A DNA stretch of 64,000 nt from Dyella sedimenti (GTDB lineage: Bacteria > Pseudomonadota > Gammaproteobacteria > Xanthomonadales > Rhodanobacteraceae), in contig NZ_JAKWJO010000001.1 of NCBI RefSeq assembly GCF_022760995.1, positions 868,001 to 932,000 of the forward strand. Direction: 5' to 3'. The position numbers were made by a program, and so were the translations under genes. Under the pieces are notes generated by a model. It did no database searches. It saw only the letters and a list, made by a program, of their open reading frames with translations, and was not told the DNA's origin. This document shows, piece after piece, positions 45,196-54,913 of this stretch (the stretch's first letter is position 1; every line of letters starts with the position of its first letter).

Positions 45196-46428
45196 ATGAA
45201 GCTCCCGCTGCCCGGCGCCAACGCCAGCCTGTGCCACGCCGCGATCATCGCGTCCGGCGACGCCTTGCACGCGTCGCTGCATGTGAGCGAAGGACGGGTG
45301 AGCGCTACTCCGCGGGCAGGGGCTTACCGGGTCGATCTTCGTGGCCACCTGGTGTTCCCCGGCCTTATCAATGCGCATGACCACCTGCACGTCAATGCCG
45401 TGCCGCCGTTGCGCGCGGGGGCGCCGTTCCCCAACAGCTACGCCTGGATCGAGGCCTTCCAGGCGCATTTCCACGAGCCGGCAGTGGCGGCCGCGCTGCG
45501 GCTGCCCAAGGCCCTGAGGATGCGGCACGGCGCGCTGAAGAACCTGCTGGCGGGAGTCACCTGCGTGGCTCATCACGATCCCTGGCACACGGCGCTGGAC
45601 GCGGCGGATTTTCCCGTGGCCCTGCTGCGTCATTTCGGCTGGAGCTATGCCCTGGACTGGCCCGATTACGGGCCGCCGGTACGGGAAAGTTTCCTGGCGA
45701 CGCCCGCGATGCGGCCCTGGATGATCCATCTCGCCGAGGGCACCGACGAGCAGGCACGGGCCGAACTGGCAACGCTGGACCGGCTCGGCTGCCTGGCGGC
45801 CAACAGCGTGCTGATCCATGGCGTGGGCCTGGGCGAGCGCGATATCGAGCGCATCATCGAAGTTGGCGCCGCCGTGGTGTGGTGCCCGGCCAGCAATCGC
45901 GCCCTGCTTGGCGAGACGCTCGATCCAAGGCGCCTGTTCGCCGCCGGGCGGCTGGCGCTGGGCAGCGACTCGCGGCTGAGCGGCGCACGCGACCTGCTGG
46001 AGGAAATCCGCGGCGTGCTTGCGCAGGGCGACCTCGCGCCGCGCCAGTTGCTGGCAATGGCCACCGCGCATGCCGCGACCATCCTGCGCCTGCTCGGGCG
46101 CGGTCACCTGGCGCCGGGCGCGCACGCGGACATGGTGATCGTCGAGGACCGTGGCGGCGATCCGGCGAGCGGTTTGATGGGTATCGGGCGCGATGCGATC
46201 CGCGCCGTCGTGCGCGATGGCATGCCACGCATCGCGGACGAGGATTTCGCCGAGTGGTTCGAGGCAGCCGGCGTGGAAACCGTGCCAGTGTGGCTGGACG
46301 GCCGGCGCAAGCTGCTGGACAAGGCGCTGGCCGAACCCGCGCTGGTGGCACTGGAGCCGGGGCTGGAACTTGCCATGCCTCATGCGTGGCACGGCCGCGG
46401 CGCCGTCGCCGAGGCGCGCGCACCATGA
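45196..46428 (+). CDS. Amidohydrolase-superfamily hydrolase
   Basis: The 410-residue TIM-barrel metal-dependent hydrolase has N-terminal LVFPGLINAHDHLHVN (metal-binding HxH; the usual first motif), VAHHDPWHTAL, the mid His in SVLIHGVGLGE, and GSDSRLSGARDLLEEI with the metal-binding Asp. The closing segment is LAPGAHADMVIVED. It resembles the TRZ/cytosine-deaminase branch, so it may deaminate or hydrolyse a C-N bond in a small intermediate. It overlaps the following methyltransferase by 4 bp and is 4 bp after the previous gene. Confidence 0.86.
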   Translation: MKLPLPGANASLCHAAIIASGDALHASLHVSEGRVSATPRAGAYRVDLRGHLVFPGLINAHDHLHVNAVPPLRAGAPFPNSYAWIEAFQAHFHEPAVAAALRLPKALRMRHGALKNLLAGVTCVAHHDPWHTALDAADFPVALLRHFGWSYALDWPDYGPPVRESFLATPAMRPWMIHLAEGTDEQARAELATLDRLGCLAANSVLIHGVGLGERDIERIIEVGAAVVWCPASNRALLGETLDPRRLFAAGRLALGSDSRLSGARDLLEEIRGVLAQGDLAPRQLLAMATAHAATILRLLGRGHLAPGAHADMVIVEDRGGDPASGLMGIGRDAIRAVVRDGMPRIADEDFAEWFEAAGVETVPVWLDGRRKLLDKALAEPALVALEPGLELAMPHAWHGRGAVAEARAP

Positions 46429-47123
46429 GCGCGACGCCCATCCTCGATCCCCTCGCGGCCTATGCCTTGTGGGCCGAGCATTATCCCGCGCACGCGCACA
46501 ACCCGGTGATGCAGGCCGAGGAACGCGCCATGCTTTCGCTGATGCCCACCGGCCTGGCAGGCCGCCGCGTGCTCGACGCGGGCTGTGGCAGCGGGCGCTA
46601 CCTGCTGCATGCGCTGCGACGCGGCGCTACCCGCCTGACCGGCGTGGATGCCTCGCCCGCCATGCTGCGCCGCGCCGGCGAGGAACTGGCCGGGCCCGGC
46701 GGCGAGGCGGTGATCGAACTGCTGGAAAGCAGCGTGGAGGCGATGCCGGTGTCCAGTGCCTGGGCCGACCTCACCGTGTGCGGCCTGGTGCTAGGCCACC
46801 TGGAACAGCTGGCGCCCGCGCTGGCCGAGTTGTGCCGGGTGACGCGGCCGGGCGGCACGCTCTTGTGCAGCGATGTGCATCCGATCGGCCATGCGCTGGG
46901 ATGGCGGCGCGATTTCAAGTCGGGCGGGCGGCGCTATGCCGTGCGGCATACGCCGCACCTGTACAGCCATTGGCATGCCGCCTGCGCCCATCTCGGGCTG
47001 GCCATCGAGCAGGTGCTCGAACCCATGCTGGACCCGGCCGACATACCGGCCGGAGCGCACTTCGACTCGATGGCGCTGAATGTGCCCGTCGTCCTCGTGT
47101 TCCGTCTCCGACGGCTGCCCTGA
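46425..47123 (+). CDS. Class I SAM-dependent methyltransferase (second)
   Basis: The 232-residue protein has YALWAEHYPAHAHNPVMQAE, motif I RVLDAGCGSGRYLLHALRRG, TGVDASPAMLRRAGEEL, CGLVLGHLEQLAPALAELCR and VTRPGGTLLCSDVHPIGHAL. It resembles UbiE/Methyltransf_11 enzymes. The start lies in an ATGA overlap with the amidohydrolase gene. Product and substrate are unknown, but co-transcription with two further modification enzymes suggests sequential tailoring of one compound. Confidence 0.87.
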   Translation: MSATPILDPLAAYALWAEHYPAHAHNPVMQAEERAMLSLMPTGLAGRRVLDAGCGSGRYLLHALRRGATRLTGVDASPAMLRRAGEELAGPGGEAVIELLESSVEAMPVSSAWADLTVCGLVLGHLEQLAPALAELCRVTRPGGTLLCSDVHPIGHALGWRRDFKSGGRRYAVRHTPHLYSHWHAACAHLGLAIEQVLEPMLDPADIPAGAHFDSMALNVPVVLVFRLRRLP

Positions 47124-47144
47124 CCCCAACGCCACGCTGCCGCC

Positions 47145-48650
47145 ATGGCCAACACGCTACTGATCAACCCGACCATCACCTCGCGCGCCAGCGCGCGCTT
47201 TCCGCTCTCGCTGCTGCACCTGGCGACGGCGCTGGACCGCACCGGGCAAAGCCGCATCATCGACGGCAACGTCGATCGCGACTTCATCGACGACACCCTG
47301 CGCGCGCTGGCGAGCGAGCGCTTCGACGTGGTGGGCATCAGCGTGATGGGCGGGCCGCAAATGGCGCCGTCCATCGCGGTGTCGCAGGCCATCCGCGAGC
47401 ACTTCCCGGCGCTGCCCATCGTATGGGGCGGCTATTTCCCTACGCTGTATCCCGACACGGCGCTGTCGGCACCCTACGTGGACTACGCCGTGCGCGCCCA
47501 GGGTGAGGAAGCGCTGGGCGAACTGGCCGCCGCGCTCGCGCGCGGGGACCGTTCGGCCATCGAGCGCATCGGCGGCCTGTCGTGGAAGCGCGACGGCGCC
47601 ATCGTGCACAACCCCAATCGCCGCATCGCCATGGCCGAGCAGGCCACGGTGCTGCCCTACGACAAGCTCGGCGACCCGCGCCGCTACCTGGCATCCACCT
47701 TCCTGGGGCGACGCACGGTGGCGCACCAGGCGGCCATCGGCTGCCGCTTCCGCTGCACCTTCTGCGGCGTGGCGGCGATGTTCGGCGGCGCCACGGCGCT
47801 GCCCGCCGCCGCGCGGCTGGACCGCGACCTGGGCTATCTCAAGCACACCTTGGGCGCCGACTCGGTGCAGTACTTCGACCACAATTTCTTCGACCGCGAG
47901 GAAGAGATGGTGCCCCTGCTGGAAGTGATGGCCCGGCATGAGCTGCCCTGGTGGTGCTATGCGCGCGCCGACGCCCTGATGAAGCTGTCGGAAAGCTCGT
48001 GGAAGCTGGTGCGCCGCAGCCGGCTGCGCATGGCCTACGTGGGCGCGGAGTCGCCCAGCGGGGCGATGCTGAAGGAGATCCGCAAGGGCACGCGTCCGGA
48101 CCAGACCCTGGCCGTGGCCGAACTGTGCCGCCGCCACGGCGTGATCCCCGAGCTTTCCTTCATGGTGGCGCCGCCGCAGAACACCGAGGAGGAAACCGAG
48201 CTCACCTTCGAGTTCATCCGCGAGCTGAAGCGGATCAACCCGCAGGCAGAGATCGTCGTCTACATCTACACGCCGCTGCCCGAGAGCAGCCGCCACGAGA
48301 AGGATCGCGGCAGGCGACCCTCCGCGCCGCTGCTGGACGTGCATGGCGAACCGGTGGTGTTCCCGCGCACGCCGGAGGAATGGACGCAGCCGCAGTGGGT
48401 CGCCTATGCCTGCCATGCCGATGCGCCGTGGCTCACCGACAGGATGCGCCAGCGCATCCACGATTTCGTCACCGTGCTGCGCTGCCGTTTTCCCACCGTG
48501 CAGGACCTGCGCTCGCCACCCTGGGCCAAGCGCGCATTGAGCGCGGCGGCCGCGTGGCGGTACCGCTTCCGCCGCTACGACCAGCCGTGGGAACTCAACC
48601 TGGCCAACCGGCTGGTGCGCCTGCGTCTGCCGCAGGTGTCGGGCCTGTAG
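47145..48650 (+). CDS. B12-binding-type radical SAM protein (BchE-like)
   Basis: The 501-residue protein has an N-terminal domain with the B12-binding-like alternation (VVGISVMGGPQMAPSIAV, PIVWGGYFPTLYPDT, VDYAVRAQGEEALGEL) and a radical SAM core with AIGCRFRCTFCGV (CX3CX2C, Cys200/204/207). This is the Elp3/BchE arrangement of proteins that use cobalamin and SAM for methylation or ring chemistry. The DxHxxG cobalamin motif is not obvious. It is 21 bp after the methyltransferase gene; the reaction is unknown. Confidence 0.9.
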   Translation: MANTLLINPTITSRASARFPLSLLHLATALDRTGQSRIIDGNVDRDFIDDTLRALASERFDVVGISVMGGPQMAPSIAVSQAIREHFPALPIVWGGYFPTLYPDTALSAPYVDYAVRAQGEEALGELAAALARGDRSAIERIGGLSWKRDGAIVHNPNRRIAMAEQATVLPYDKLGDPRRYLASTFLGRRTVAHQAAIGCRFRCTFCGVAAMFGGATALPAAARLDRDLGYLKHTLGADSVQYFDHNFFDREEEMVPLLEVMARHELPWWCYARADALMKLSESSWKLVRRSRLRMAYVGAESPSGAMLKEIRKGTRPDQTLAVAELCRRHGVIPELSFMVAPPQNTEEETELTFEFIRELKRINPQAEIVVYIYTPLPESSRHEKDRGRRPSAPLLDVHGEPVVFPRTPEEWTQPQWVAYACHADAPWLTDRMRQRIHDFVTVLRCRFPTVQDLRSPPWAKRALSAAAAWRYRFRRYDQPWELNLANRLVRLRLPQVSGL

Positions 48651-48663
48651 CGCGGAGCCGGCC

Positions 48664-49767
48664 TTGCACGTCGCCCAGATCAATTTCCTGCCACTGCCGC
48701 CGGATTGGGCGTCGGCGGAGATGTTCGAGCGATGGCCGAGCGTGGCCGACATCGCCGAATCGGTGGCAAGTAGCGGCATACGCGTATCGGTGGTGCAGAT
48801 GGCGGCGCGAGCGGAGCGCATATCGCGCGAAGGCGTGGAGTATCTCTTCGTCGATGCGGCCCAGGCCATGGCCGACGATGGCCGTCCGCTGGCCGCCTTG
48901 CTCGAAGGCCTTGGCGCCGACGTGCTGCACGTACACGGGCTGGGCTTTGCCGAGGCGGCGCACGCCGTGGCGCGGCACCTGCCAGGACGGCCGATGCTGC
49001 TGCAGGACCATGCGAGCCGGCCGCCGCGCTGGTGGCGCCGCGCGCCATGGCGCCGCTGGTATGCCGCGGCGGCGGGCGTGGCCTTCACCGCGCCGGTGCT
49101 GGCGCGGCCCTTCGTGCAGGCGAGGCTGTTCGGACCGGCGACACGCGTGTTCGCCATTCCCGAATCGAGCAGCCGCTTCACGCGCGGCAGCCGCGCCGGC
49201 GCTTGGGCGGAAACCGGCCTGTACGGCGACCCTTGCGTGGCCTGGGTCGGACACCTCAACGCGGGCAAGGATCCCCTTACCGTGCTGGAAGGCATCGCCC
49301 GCGTAGCGGACCGATTGCCCGGACTGCACCTGTGGTGCGCGTTCGGCAGTGCGCCCCTGCTCGCGCAGGTGCGGCGGCGCATCGAGCGCGATCCTCGCCT
49401 TGCCGGCCGCGTGCATCTGCTGGGCAAGCTCGCGCATGCGAAAGTGGAATCCCTGCTGCGCGCCGCCGACCTGTTCGTGTCGGGCAGCCGCTCGGAAAGC
49501 TGCGGCTACGCATTGCTGGAGGCGATGGCCTGTGGCGTGGCGCCGGTGGTCACCGACATACCCGCGCACCGCGCGCTGGTCGGTGATGTCGGCCGCCTGT
49601 GGCCTTGTGGCGATGCGCAAGGGCTGGCCGATGCGCTGCTCGGCATCGCCACCCATCGGCCGTCGGCCGAGCGCGTGCGCGCGCATTTCGATGCAAACCT
49701 GTCGTTCGCGGCGGTCGGTCGGCAATGGGCGGCCGCCTATGCGCAATTGCTGGATGGCCACCGATGA
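48664..49767 (+). CDS. Glycosyltransferase family 4
   Basis: The 367-residue GT-B enzyme starts at TTG (48664) with CGGAG six bases before. The N-terminal half has DVLHVHGLGFAEAAHAVA. The C-terminal half reads CVAWVGHLNAGKDPLTVLEG, RVHLLGKLAHAKVESLLRAA and DLFVSGSRSESCGYALLEAM, the donor-binding ExxGxxxxEA-type segment seen as SESCGYALLEA. It transfers a nucleotide-sugar moiety to an unknown acceptor. It overlaps the second GT4 gene by 4 bp. Confidence 0.9.
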   Translation: MHVAQINFLPLPPDWASAEMFERWPSVADIAESVASSGIRVSVVQMAARAERISREGVEYLFVDAAQAMADDGRPLAALLEGLGADVLHVHGLGFAEAAHAVARHLPGRPMLLQDHASRPPRWWRRAPWRRWYAAAAGVAFTAPVLARPFVQARLFGPATRVFAIPESSSRFTRGSRAGAWAETGLYGDPCVAWVGHLNAGKDPLTVLEGIARVADRLPGLHLWCAFGSAPLLAQVRRRIERDPRLAGRVHLLGKLAHAKVESLLRAADLFVSGSRSESCGYALLEAMACGVAPVVTDIPAHRALVGDVGRLWPCGDAQGLADALLGIATHRPSAERVRAHFDANLSFAAVGRQWAAAYAQLLDGHR

Positions 49768-50876
49768 AGCTGGCGCTGGTGGTGCCGGGCGGGGTGGACC
49801 GCACGGGCAAGTACCGGGTGATCCCCGTGCTGCTGGCGCTGATCGAGCGCCTGGCGCGCGAGCACGAGGTGCATGTCTTTGCCTTGCGGCAGGAGGCCCG
49901 GCCGGATCGCTGGGAATTGGCCGGCGCCACCATCCACAACATCGGCGACGGCTGGCAGCGCCTGCGCGCCATCGCGGCGATCCGCGCCGAGCACCGCCGC
50001 GCGCCGTTCGACCTGATGCAGGCGATCTTCTCCGGATCGTGCAGCCTGGTGGCCGTCGGCGCCGCCCGTTCGCTGCGGCTGCCGAGCCTGGTGCACATCG
50101 CCGGCGGTGAGCTGGTGGCGTTGCGCGATATCGGCTACGGCGGGCGGCTCACCTGGCGAGCGCGCCTGCGCGAGGCGGTGGTGCTGCGCGCCGCCGACCG
50201 CGTGACGGCGGCGAGCGCGCCGATCGTCGACTCGCTGCATCGGTTGGGCGTGGAGGCGCGGCGGGTGCCGCTGGGCGTGGACCTGTGTCGCTGGGCGCCG
50301 CTCGCCCCGCGCCGGCGCGAGCATGCGTGTGCGCGCCTGATCCACGTGGCCAGCCTCAACCGCGTCAAGGACCAGGCGACGCTGCTACGCGCGCTGGCCG
50401 TGCTGGCGCAGTCGGGCGTGCCGTTCCGCATGGACATGGTGGGCGTGGATACGCTGGACGGCGAGGTGCACCGGCTGGTGGAGGAACTGGGGCTGCAAGC
50501 GCACGTGCATCTGCTGGGCTTCCGGACGCAGGATGAACTGCGCCCCTTGATGGCCGGGGCCGACCTGCTGGTGATGTCCTCGCGGCACGAGGCGGGTCCC
50601 CTGGTCGCGCTGGAAGCGGCGGTGATGGGCGTGCCGACGGTGGGCACCGCCGTGGGACATATCGCCGAATGGGCACCGAATGCGGCGCTGGCCGTACCGG
50701 TGGGGGATTGGGCCGCGCTGTCGGGGGCGATCCACCAGGTGCTCGGCGACGAGGCCTTGCGCCTCCGGCTGGCGCTATCGGCTCAACGGCGTGCGATCCA
50801 GGAGGATGCCGAGGAGACCGCGCGCACCTTCGAGACCTTGTATGTCCAGTTGCTGGCGAAGGGCCTGGGGCGCTGA
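49764..50876 (+). CDS. Glycosyltransferase family 4 (second)
   Basis: The 370-residue GT-B enzyme has MKLALVVPGGVDRTGKYRVI, LRLPSLVHIAGGELVALRDI, RLIHVASLNRVKDQATLLRA, VHLLGFRTQDELRPLMAGAD and VMSSRHEAGPLVALEAAVMG (E(x7)E region). It follows the first GT4 gene with an ATGA overlap. It ends 19 bp before the convergent nucleotidyltransferase gene. Confidence 0.9.
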   Translation: MKLALVVPGGVDRTGKYRVIPVLLALIERLAREHEVHVFALRQEARPDRWELAGATIHNIGDGWQRLRAIAAIRAEHRRAPFDLMQAIFSGSCSLVAVGAARSLRLPSLVHIAGGELVALRDIGYGGRLTWRARLREAVVLRAADRVTAASAPIVDSLHRLGVEARRVPLGVDLCRWAPLAPRRREHACARLIHVASLNRVKDQATLLRALAVLAQSGVPFRMDMVGVDTLDGEVHRLVEELGLQAHVHLLGFRTQDELRPLMAGADLLVMSSRHEAGPLVALEAAVMGVPTVGTAVGHIAEWAPNAALAVPVGDWAALSGAIHQVLGDEALRLRLALSAQRRAIQEDAEETARTFETLYVQLLAKGLGR

Positions 50877-50895
50877 GCCACGCCGGCCAGCGCCA

Positions 50896-52101
50896 TCACG
50901 GTTGCCGCAGCGCCGTCCGCACGACATAGAGCGTATCCATGCGCGGCGCGCGTCCGGCCAGCGAAGCCAGCATGCGGCGCCCGCGCGACAGGCCGACCCA
51001 GCGCTGCCCCTGCAACCATAGCTGCGTGCGTACCATCGCCTGCCGTTCCGCGATCGCCTCTGCCGGCGGGCTGATCCGGTTGGCGAGGTAGTGCCGTGCC
51101 TCGCCCAGGCTGCGCGACCATTCGATGCCCGCGAGCGGGTGCAGCCACAGCGCCGAGCACGACATCCGGGTAAGGTCCTGCCGCCGCGCCACCGCGCGCA
51201 GCACGGGCGGGCAGCATGCCGCCAGCCGCGCCAGCAGGTCCGGGCTGATGGCATGCGGGTAGTAGCGCGCGACCAAGGCCAATGGCGGCAGCGCCCACCA
51301 CGGCGCCTCGCCGTCGGTGGCCTGCCACAGCACATTCCAGTCGTCCGGCAGCATGCGCATCGCCAGCAGGGCAATGTCGTTCAACTGGATCAGCCGCGTC
51401 GTGCGGTTGCACAGGTTGCCCGCCGCATGCAACAGCAGGTGGCACATCAGGGCGCCATTCGACGGGTACGCGTTCAGGCCGGGCCGGGCATCCGGCGCAA
51501 GGATGCGCGCGGTGACGTCCACCGTGGACAGCGGCAGGCGCTCCTGGATGCGGGTATGCAGTTCGATATTGACCGGTGTGTCGCGGTGCTCGCCGAGCAC
51601 GGCCGGCGGGCTGTCCGCGACCGGCTTGAAGACACGATGCTTCCATTGGGCGAACGATTCCTCGTAGCCCAGTTCCAGCAGCAACCGTGCCGCGCGATCG
51701 GCATCGCGTCCATCGACCAGCAGGTCGATGTCGGCCATCGGCCGGTCGCCGGGCAGGTAGAGCCCGGGGCCATGCAGCGCGGCACCCTTCAGGGGAACCA
51801 GCGCCACGCCTGCGGCATGCGCGGTTTCGGCCAGGCGTTCCAGCAGGACCTGGATACGACGGTGGCGATGCAGCACGTGCGCGCGCTGTTCGGCAACGAA
51901 GCGCGACCACGCCCCGTGTTGCCATGGCGCAAGTGTGCCCAGCAGCGGCGAAACGCCATGCGCGGCGGCGACCGCCATGGCCAGCTGCCATTCGAGTTCG
52001 TTCCAGTCCGGCGTGGCCTCCGTCGGCCGCGCGAGCTGGCGCGCCAGCGCCTCGGTGGTGCGCCGCAGGCCTTGCCGCAGGGTTTTCATGGATGGCGACA
52101 T
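50896..52101 (-). CDS. Nucleotidyltransferase-family protein (PF14907-like)
   Basis: The 401-residue protein has the signature of the uncharacterised nucleotidyltransferase family that accompanies lasso-peptide and related clusters: VPLKGAALHGPGLY followed by RPMADIDLLVDGRDADRAAR, with the catalytic-type Asp pair Asp124/Asp126. LHTRIQERLPLSTVDV and LMCHLLLHAAGNL complete the domain. It may add a nucleotide or phosphate-linked group to a peptide or sugar. Start 52101 or 52089 (MKTLRQGLRR). It is just downstream of the second radical SAM gene on the minus strand. Confidence 0.8.
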   Translation of the reverse strand: MSPSMKTLRQGLRRTTEALARQLARPTEATPDWNELEWQLAMAVAAAHGVSPLLGTLAPWQHGAWSRFVAEQRAHVLHRHRRIQVLLERLAETAHAAGVALVPLKGAALHGPGLYLPGDRPMADIDLLVDGRDADRAARLLLELGYEESFAQWKHRVFKPVADSPPAVLGEHRDTPVNIELHTRIQERLPLSTVDVTARILAPDARPGLNAYPSNGALMCHLLLHAAGNLCNRTTRLIQLNDIALLAMRMLPDDWNVLWQATDGEAPWWALPPLALVARYYPHAISPDLLARLAACCPPVLRAVARRQDLTRMSCSALWLHPLAGIEWSRSLGEARHYLANRISPPAEAIAERQAMVRTQLWLQGQRWVGLSRGRRMLASLAGRAPRMDTLYVVRTALRQP

Positions 52102-52106
52102 GGCGG

Positions 52107-53576
52107 TCAGCCCGTGGCCTTGACCTTGTCGGCGGGCGCGGCGAGCGGCATCGCCGCCGGTACCGTGCGGTGCGCATGCTCGCTGGCGATCAGCGCATCC
52201 CAGCGGGCATCCAGCGCGTCGCGGCCGGCGGCATCCGGCGCCGTGGTCTGCAGGTTCACCTGCGCGTGCAGCAGGTCACGCACGCGGCGGTAGAACTCCG
52301 AGTCGTAGGCGCCGCGGAACATCATGGACAGGTCGTCGCTGTCCCGCCAATGCGTCTTGGCGCCAAGCTGAGCCCGTACCTGCTCGTAGAAGCGGGTGCC
52401 CGGCAGCGGGTAGGACACGCTCACGCCGATGTCGTCCGGCGCGGCGCGGGCGATCAGCGCGCGCGTCGCCAGCAGGTCCTCCAACTGTTCGCCGAGGTAG
52501 CCCAACTGGATGAAGAAGCCCACGCGGATGCCTTGCCGGCCGAGCCGCTCGCGCGCGGTCACCAGGTCGTCGACCTTGGTGCCCTTGTTCATGCGGTCCA
52601 GCACGCGCTGGCTGCCGCTCTCCGCGCCGATCCACGCCTCGGCGCAGCCCGCCCGCTTCAGCGCGGCGGCCATGCGCTCGCTGATCAGGTCGGCGCGGGT
52701 CTGGATGGTGAAGGGCACCGCGCCGCCGATGCTTTCCAGGTGCGCGGCGAACGCCTCCACCCACTCGACGTGGAAGCCGAAGATATCGTCCGCCATCCAG
52801 ATGTGATCGGGCTGGTACTCGGCCTTGAGATAGGCCATCTCCTCGGCCACGTCGCGCGCGTCGCGGCGGTTGTAGTGGTTGCCCCAGATGGGCTTGGCGC
52901 ACCAGTTGCAACGGAACGGGCAGCCGCGCGAGGCGGCCATGTTGAGGCTGAACAGGCCATGCCGCTCCCGCCACAGCGCGCGATAGCGCGGCATGTCCAC
53001 CAGATCCCAGGCGGGATGGCCGACGATGCGCGGATCGGGCGGCATCACGCCCACGCGCGTCAACCGGGTCTGGGCGTCGGCCAGCGAGGCCACGCCGGCC
53101 AGGCCCGCCGTCCACTGTGGCGTATCGATGGCGGGATCGCGCTCCAGCCGCGCCATCAGCTCGATCAGCGGCGCGATGCCTTCGCCGATCAGCACGGCAT
53201 GCGCGCCGGCCGCAAGGAAGGCCCCCGGCTGGTCGGAAGCGTCGGAACCGGCGACGATCACACGGGCGCCCTGGGCGCGCGCCTCGCCGATCATCTGGCA
53301 GGCCGCCTCGCGCATGCGGTCCAGGCACATCTTGGTGAGGTAGTTGAAGTTGTCCTCGTACAGCACCACCACGTCCGGCCGCTGCTGGCGCACGGCGGGC
53401 GCGTAGTCCTCCACGCCATCGGCGAGCATGGCGTCGAACAGCGCCACCTCATGGCCGCGCTGCCGCAGCAGCGCCGCCACCTGCAGCGTGGCGAGCGGAG
53501 GATAAGGCTTGCCGCGTTCCCACTGTTTCGGATCGAGCCGAAGGTAGTAGGAATGGCCAACCTGGATCTTCAGCAT
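52107..53576 (-). CDS. B12-binding-type radical SAM protein (second)
   Basis: The 489-residue protein has a B12-binding-like N-terminal domain (YPPLATLQVAALLRQRGHEV, DVVVLYEDNFNYLTKMCLDR, VIVAGSDASDQPGAFLAAGA) and a radical SAM core with SRGCPFRCNWCAKPIWGN (CX3CX2C, Cys219/223/226). GAESGSQRVLDRMNKGTKVD is typical of BchE-like proteins. It resembles the first radical SAM protein in layout only, so they are distinct enzymes. It may methylate or form a C-C/C-S bond in the product. Its start faces the kinase gene across a 197-bp divergent gap. Confidence 0.9.
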   Translation of the reverse strand: MLKIQVGHSYYLRLDPKQWERGKPYPPLATLQVAALLRQRGHEVALFDAMLADGVEDYAPAVRQQRPDVVVLYEDNFNYLTKMCLDRMREAACQMIGEARAQGARVIVAGSDASDQPGAFLAAGAHAVLIGEGIAPLIELMARLERDPAIDTPQWTAGLAGVASLADAQTRLTRVGVMPPDPRIVGHPAWDLVDMPRYRALWRERHGLFSLNMAASRGCPFRCNWCAKPIWGNHYNRRDARDVAEEMAYLKAEYQPDHIWMADDIFGFHVEWVEAFAAHLESIGGAVPFTIQTRADLISERMAAALKRAGCAEAWIGAESGSQRVLDRMNKGTKVDDLVTARERLGRQGIRVGFFIQLGYLGEQLEDLLATRALIARAAPDDIGVSVSYPLPGTRFYEQVRAQLGAKTHWRDSDDLSMMFRGAYDSEFYRRVRDLLHAQVNLQTTAPDAAGRDALDARWDALIASEHAHRTVPAAMPLAAPADKVKATG

Positions 53577-53773
53577 GTCTGGGACGCCTCTATCGGGACG
53601 AGCGGCAACCGCGCCTGGGCGGCGGACAGGGATTTCCCGCCGGCCGCGTTGGCGCTTGGTTGGACGTGAGTGCCGAACCGTTGGGCGGGGGTTGCCTGCG
53701 GCGGGAAAAATATTTGGATGTCCGTTCGCGTGGCGATGTGCTATCACATGGCGCGCCAAAACGATCGCCGACC
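53577..53773. promoter_or_regulatory. Divergent intergenic region of the HPr-kinase/radical SAM pair
   Basis: The 197-bp gap between two divergent cluster genes should hold two promoters. I see an AT-rich core GGGAAAAATATTTGG at about 53702-53717, but no matched -35/-10 pair I could trust, no operator palindrome and no small gene with a ribosome site. Confidence 0.35.
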
Positions 53774-54793
53774 ATGACCCCGACTTCCCTTTCCCACGCG
53801 CGCGACGCCGGCCTGGATGCTTTCCCCGAACGGCAAGGCGGCGGTGTCGTGCGCGGGCAGGTGCTCGGCGGCGATTTCCGCTTCCGTAGCGAAAGCGCCG
53901 CGCTGCTGCGGCTGGTGGAGCAGGCCTATGCCGGCCTGCCGCCGCATCGCCTGCCTGGCGACGCGCCCGTGTTCGAGGTGGAACTGCGCCTGGCGCCGCG
54001 CCTTGCCGCAACGGATGGCGGCGAGCCGCCGCCGGTGCGCATGCAATCGGGCGCGGGCCTGCTGTGCGGCGTGATGGATGCGTCGAACTACGTCGTCCTT
54101 TCGCCGGAGCAGGGCAGGGCGCTGGTGGTGGCCTCGCAGGACATGCTGGATCGCGCCTATTACCTGCGCTACGAACTGATCGAGTTCGCGGTGTTCATGC
54201 TGGCCGCGCGCAGGCAGGGGCTGGTACCGCTGCATGGCGCCTGCGTTGGTCGCCATGGACGCGGCGTATTGCTGATGGGCGAGAGCGGGGCGGGCAAGTC
54301 GACCCTGGCCCTGCACAGCCTGCTGCACGGACTGGATTTCCTGGCGGAGGATGCGGTGTTCGTGCATCCCGAGCATATGCTCGCCACCGGCGTGGCCAAT
54401 TTCCTGCACATGAGGCCCGAGGCGCTGCAACTGGTGGACGATCCGGCGGCGAAGCGCTGGATCGCGCAGGCACCCATGATCCGCCGGCGCAGCGGCGTGG
54501 AGAAGCACGAAGCCGACCTGCGCCAGTGGCCGGGCGCATGCGCGGTCGCGCCGCTGGCGCTGGTGGGCGCGGTGCTCGTATCGGCCGAGCGGGCGGGCGA
54601 TGCCTCGGCGCTGTTGCAAGCCATCCCCGCCGACGAGGCTGCCGCGCGGCTGGCCAGCGACCAGCCTTATGCCGCCAGCCAGCCCGGCTGGCAGCGCTTC
54701 CTGCAGCGCCTCGCGCCGCTGGGCGTGCATGTATTGCGGCGCGGCGATCATCCCCGTGATTCCGTCGATGCCCTGCTGGCGCTGTTGGGCTGA
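53774..54793 (+). CDS. HPr-kinase-like P-loop protein (HprK-related)
   Basis: The 339-residue protein resembles the C-terminal HPr kinase/phosphorylase domain. VPLHGACVGRHGRGVLLMGE leads into the P-loop GESGAGKST (residues 169-177), then LHGLDFLAEDAVFVHPE, the segment that in HprK holds the kinase/phosphorylase Asp. The N-terminal region (about 1-140) is not an HprK sensor domain. Relatives in lasso-peptide clusters phosphorylate the peptide; here the acceptor is unknown. The start is the ATG at 53774; an open frame continues upstream. The ABC gene follows after 120 bp. Confidence 0.82.
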   Translation: MTPTSLSHARDAGLDAFPERQGGGVVRGQVLGGDFRFRSESAALLRLVEQAYAGLPPHRLPGDAPVFEVELRLAPRLAATDGGEPPPVRMQSGAGLLCGVMDASNYVVLSPEQGRALVVASQDMLDRAYYLRYELIEFAVFMLAARRQGLVPLHGACVGRHGRGVLLMGESGAGKSTLALHSLLHGLDFLAEDAVFVHPEHMLATGVANFLHMRPEALQLVDDPAAKRWIAQAPMIRRRSGVEKHEADLRQWPGACAVAPLALVGAVLVSAERAGDASALLQAIPADEAAARLASDQPYAASQPGWQRFLQRLAPLGVHVLRRGDHPRDSVDALLALLG

Positions 54794-54913
54794 GCCGACA
54801 ACCTTTTCCCGCGTCCATGGCACCCACGGTCGAGTTCGTGTCGGAAGAGTCCGGCACGCGATATCGCCGCGATGGCCGTTTGGATGGCCAGGCCGTGGCA
54901 CGGGCGAGTGAAC

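Noticed and set aside
53553..53669. Small plus-strand ORF (MANLDLQHVWDASIG...) across the start of the second radical SAM gene
   Set aside because: It is antisense to the start codon region of a well-supported gene and has no independent evidence.
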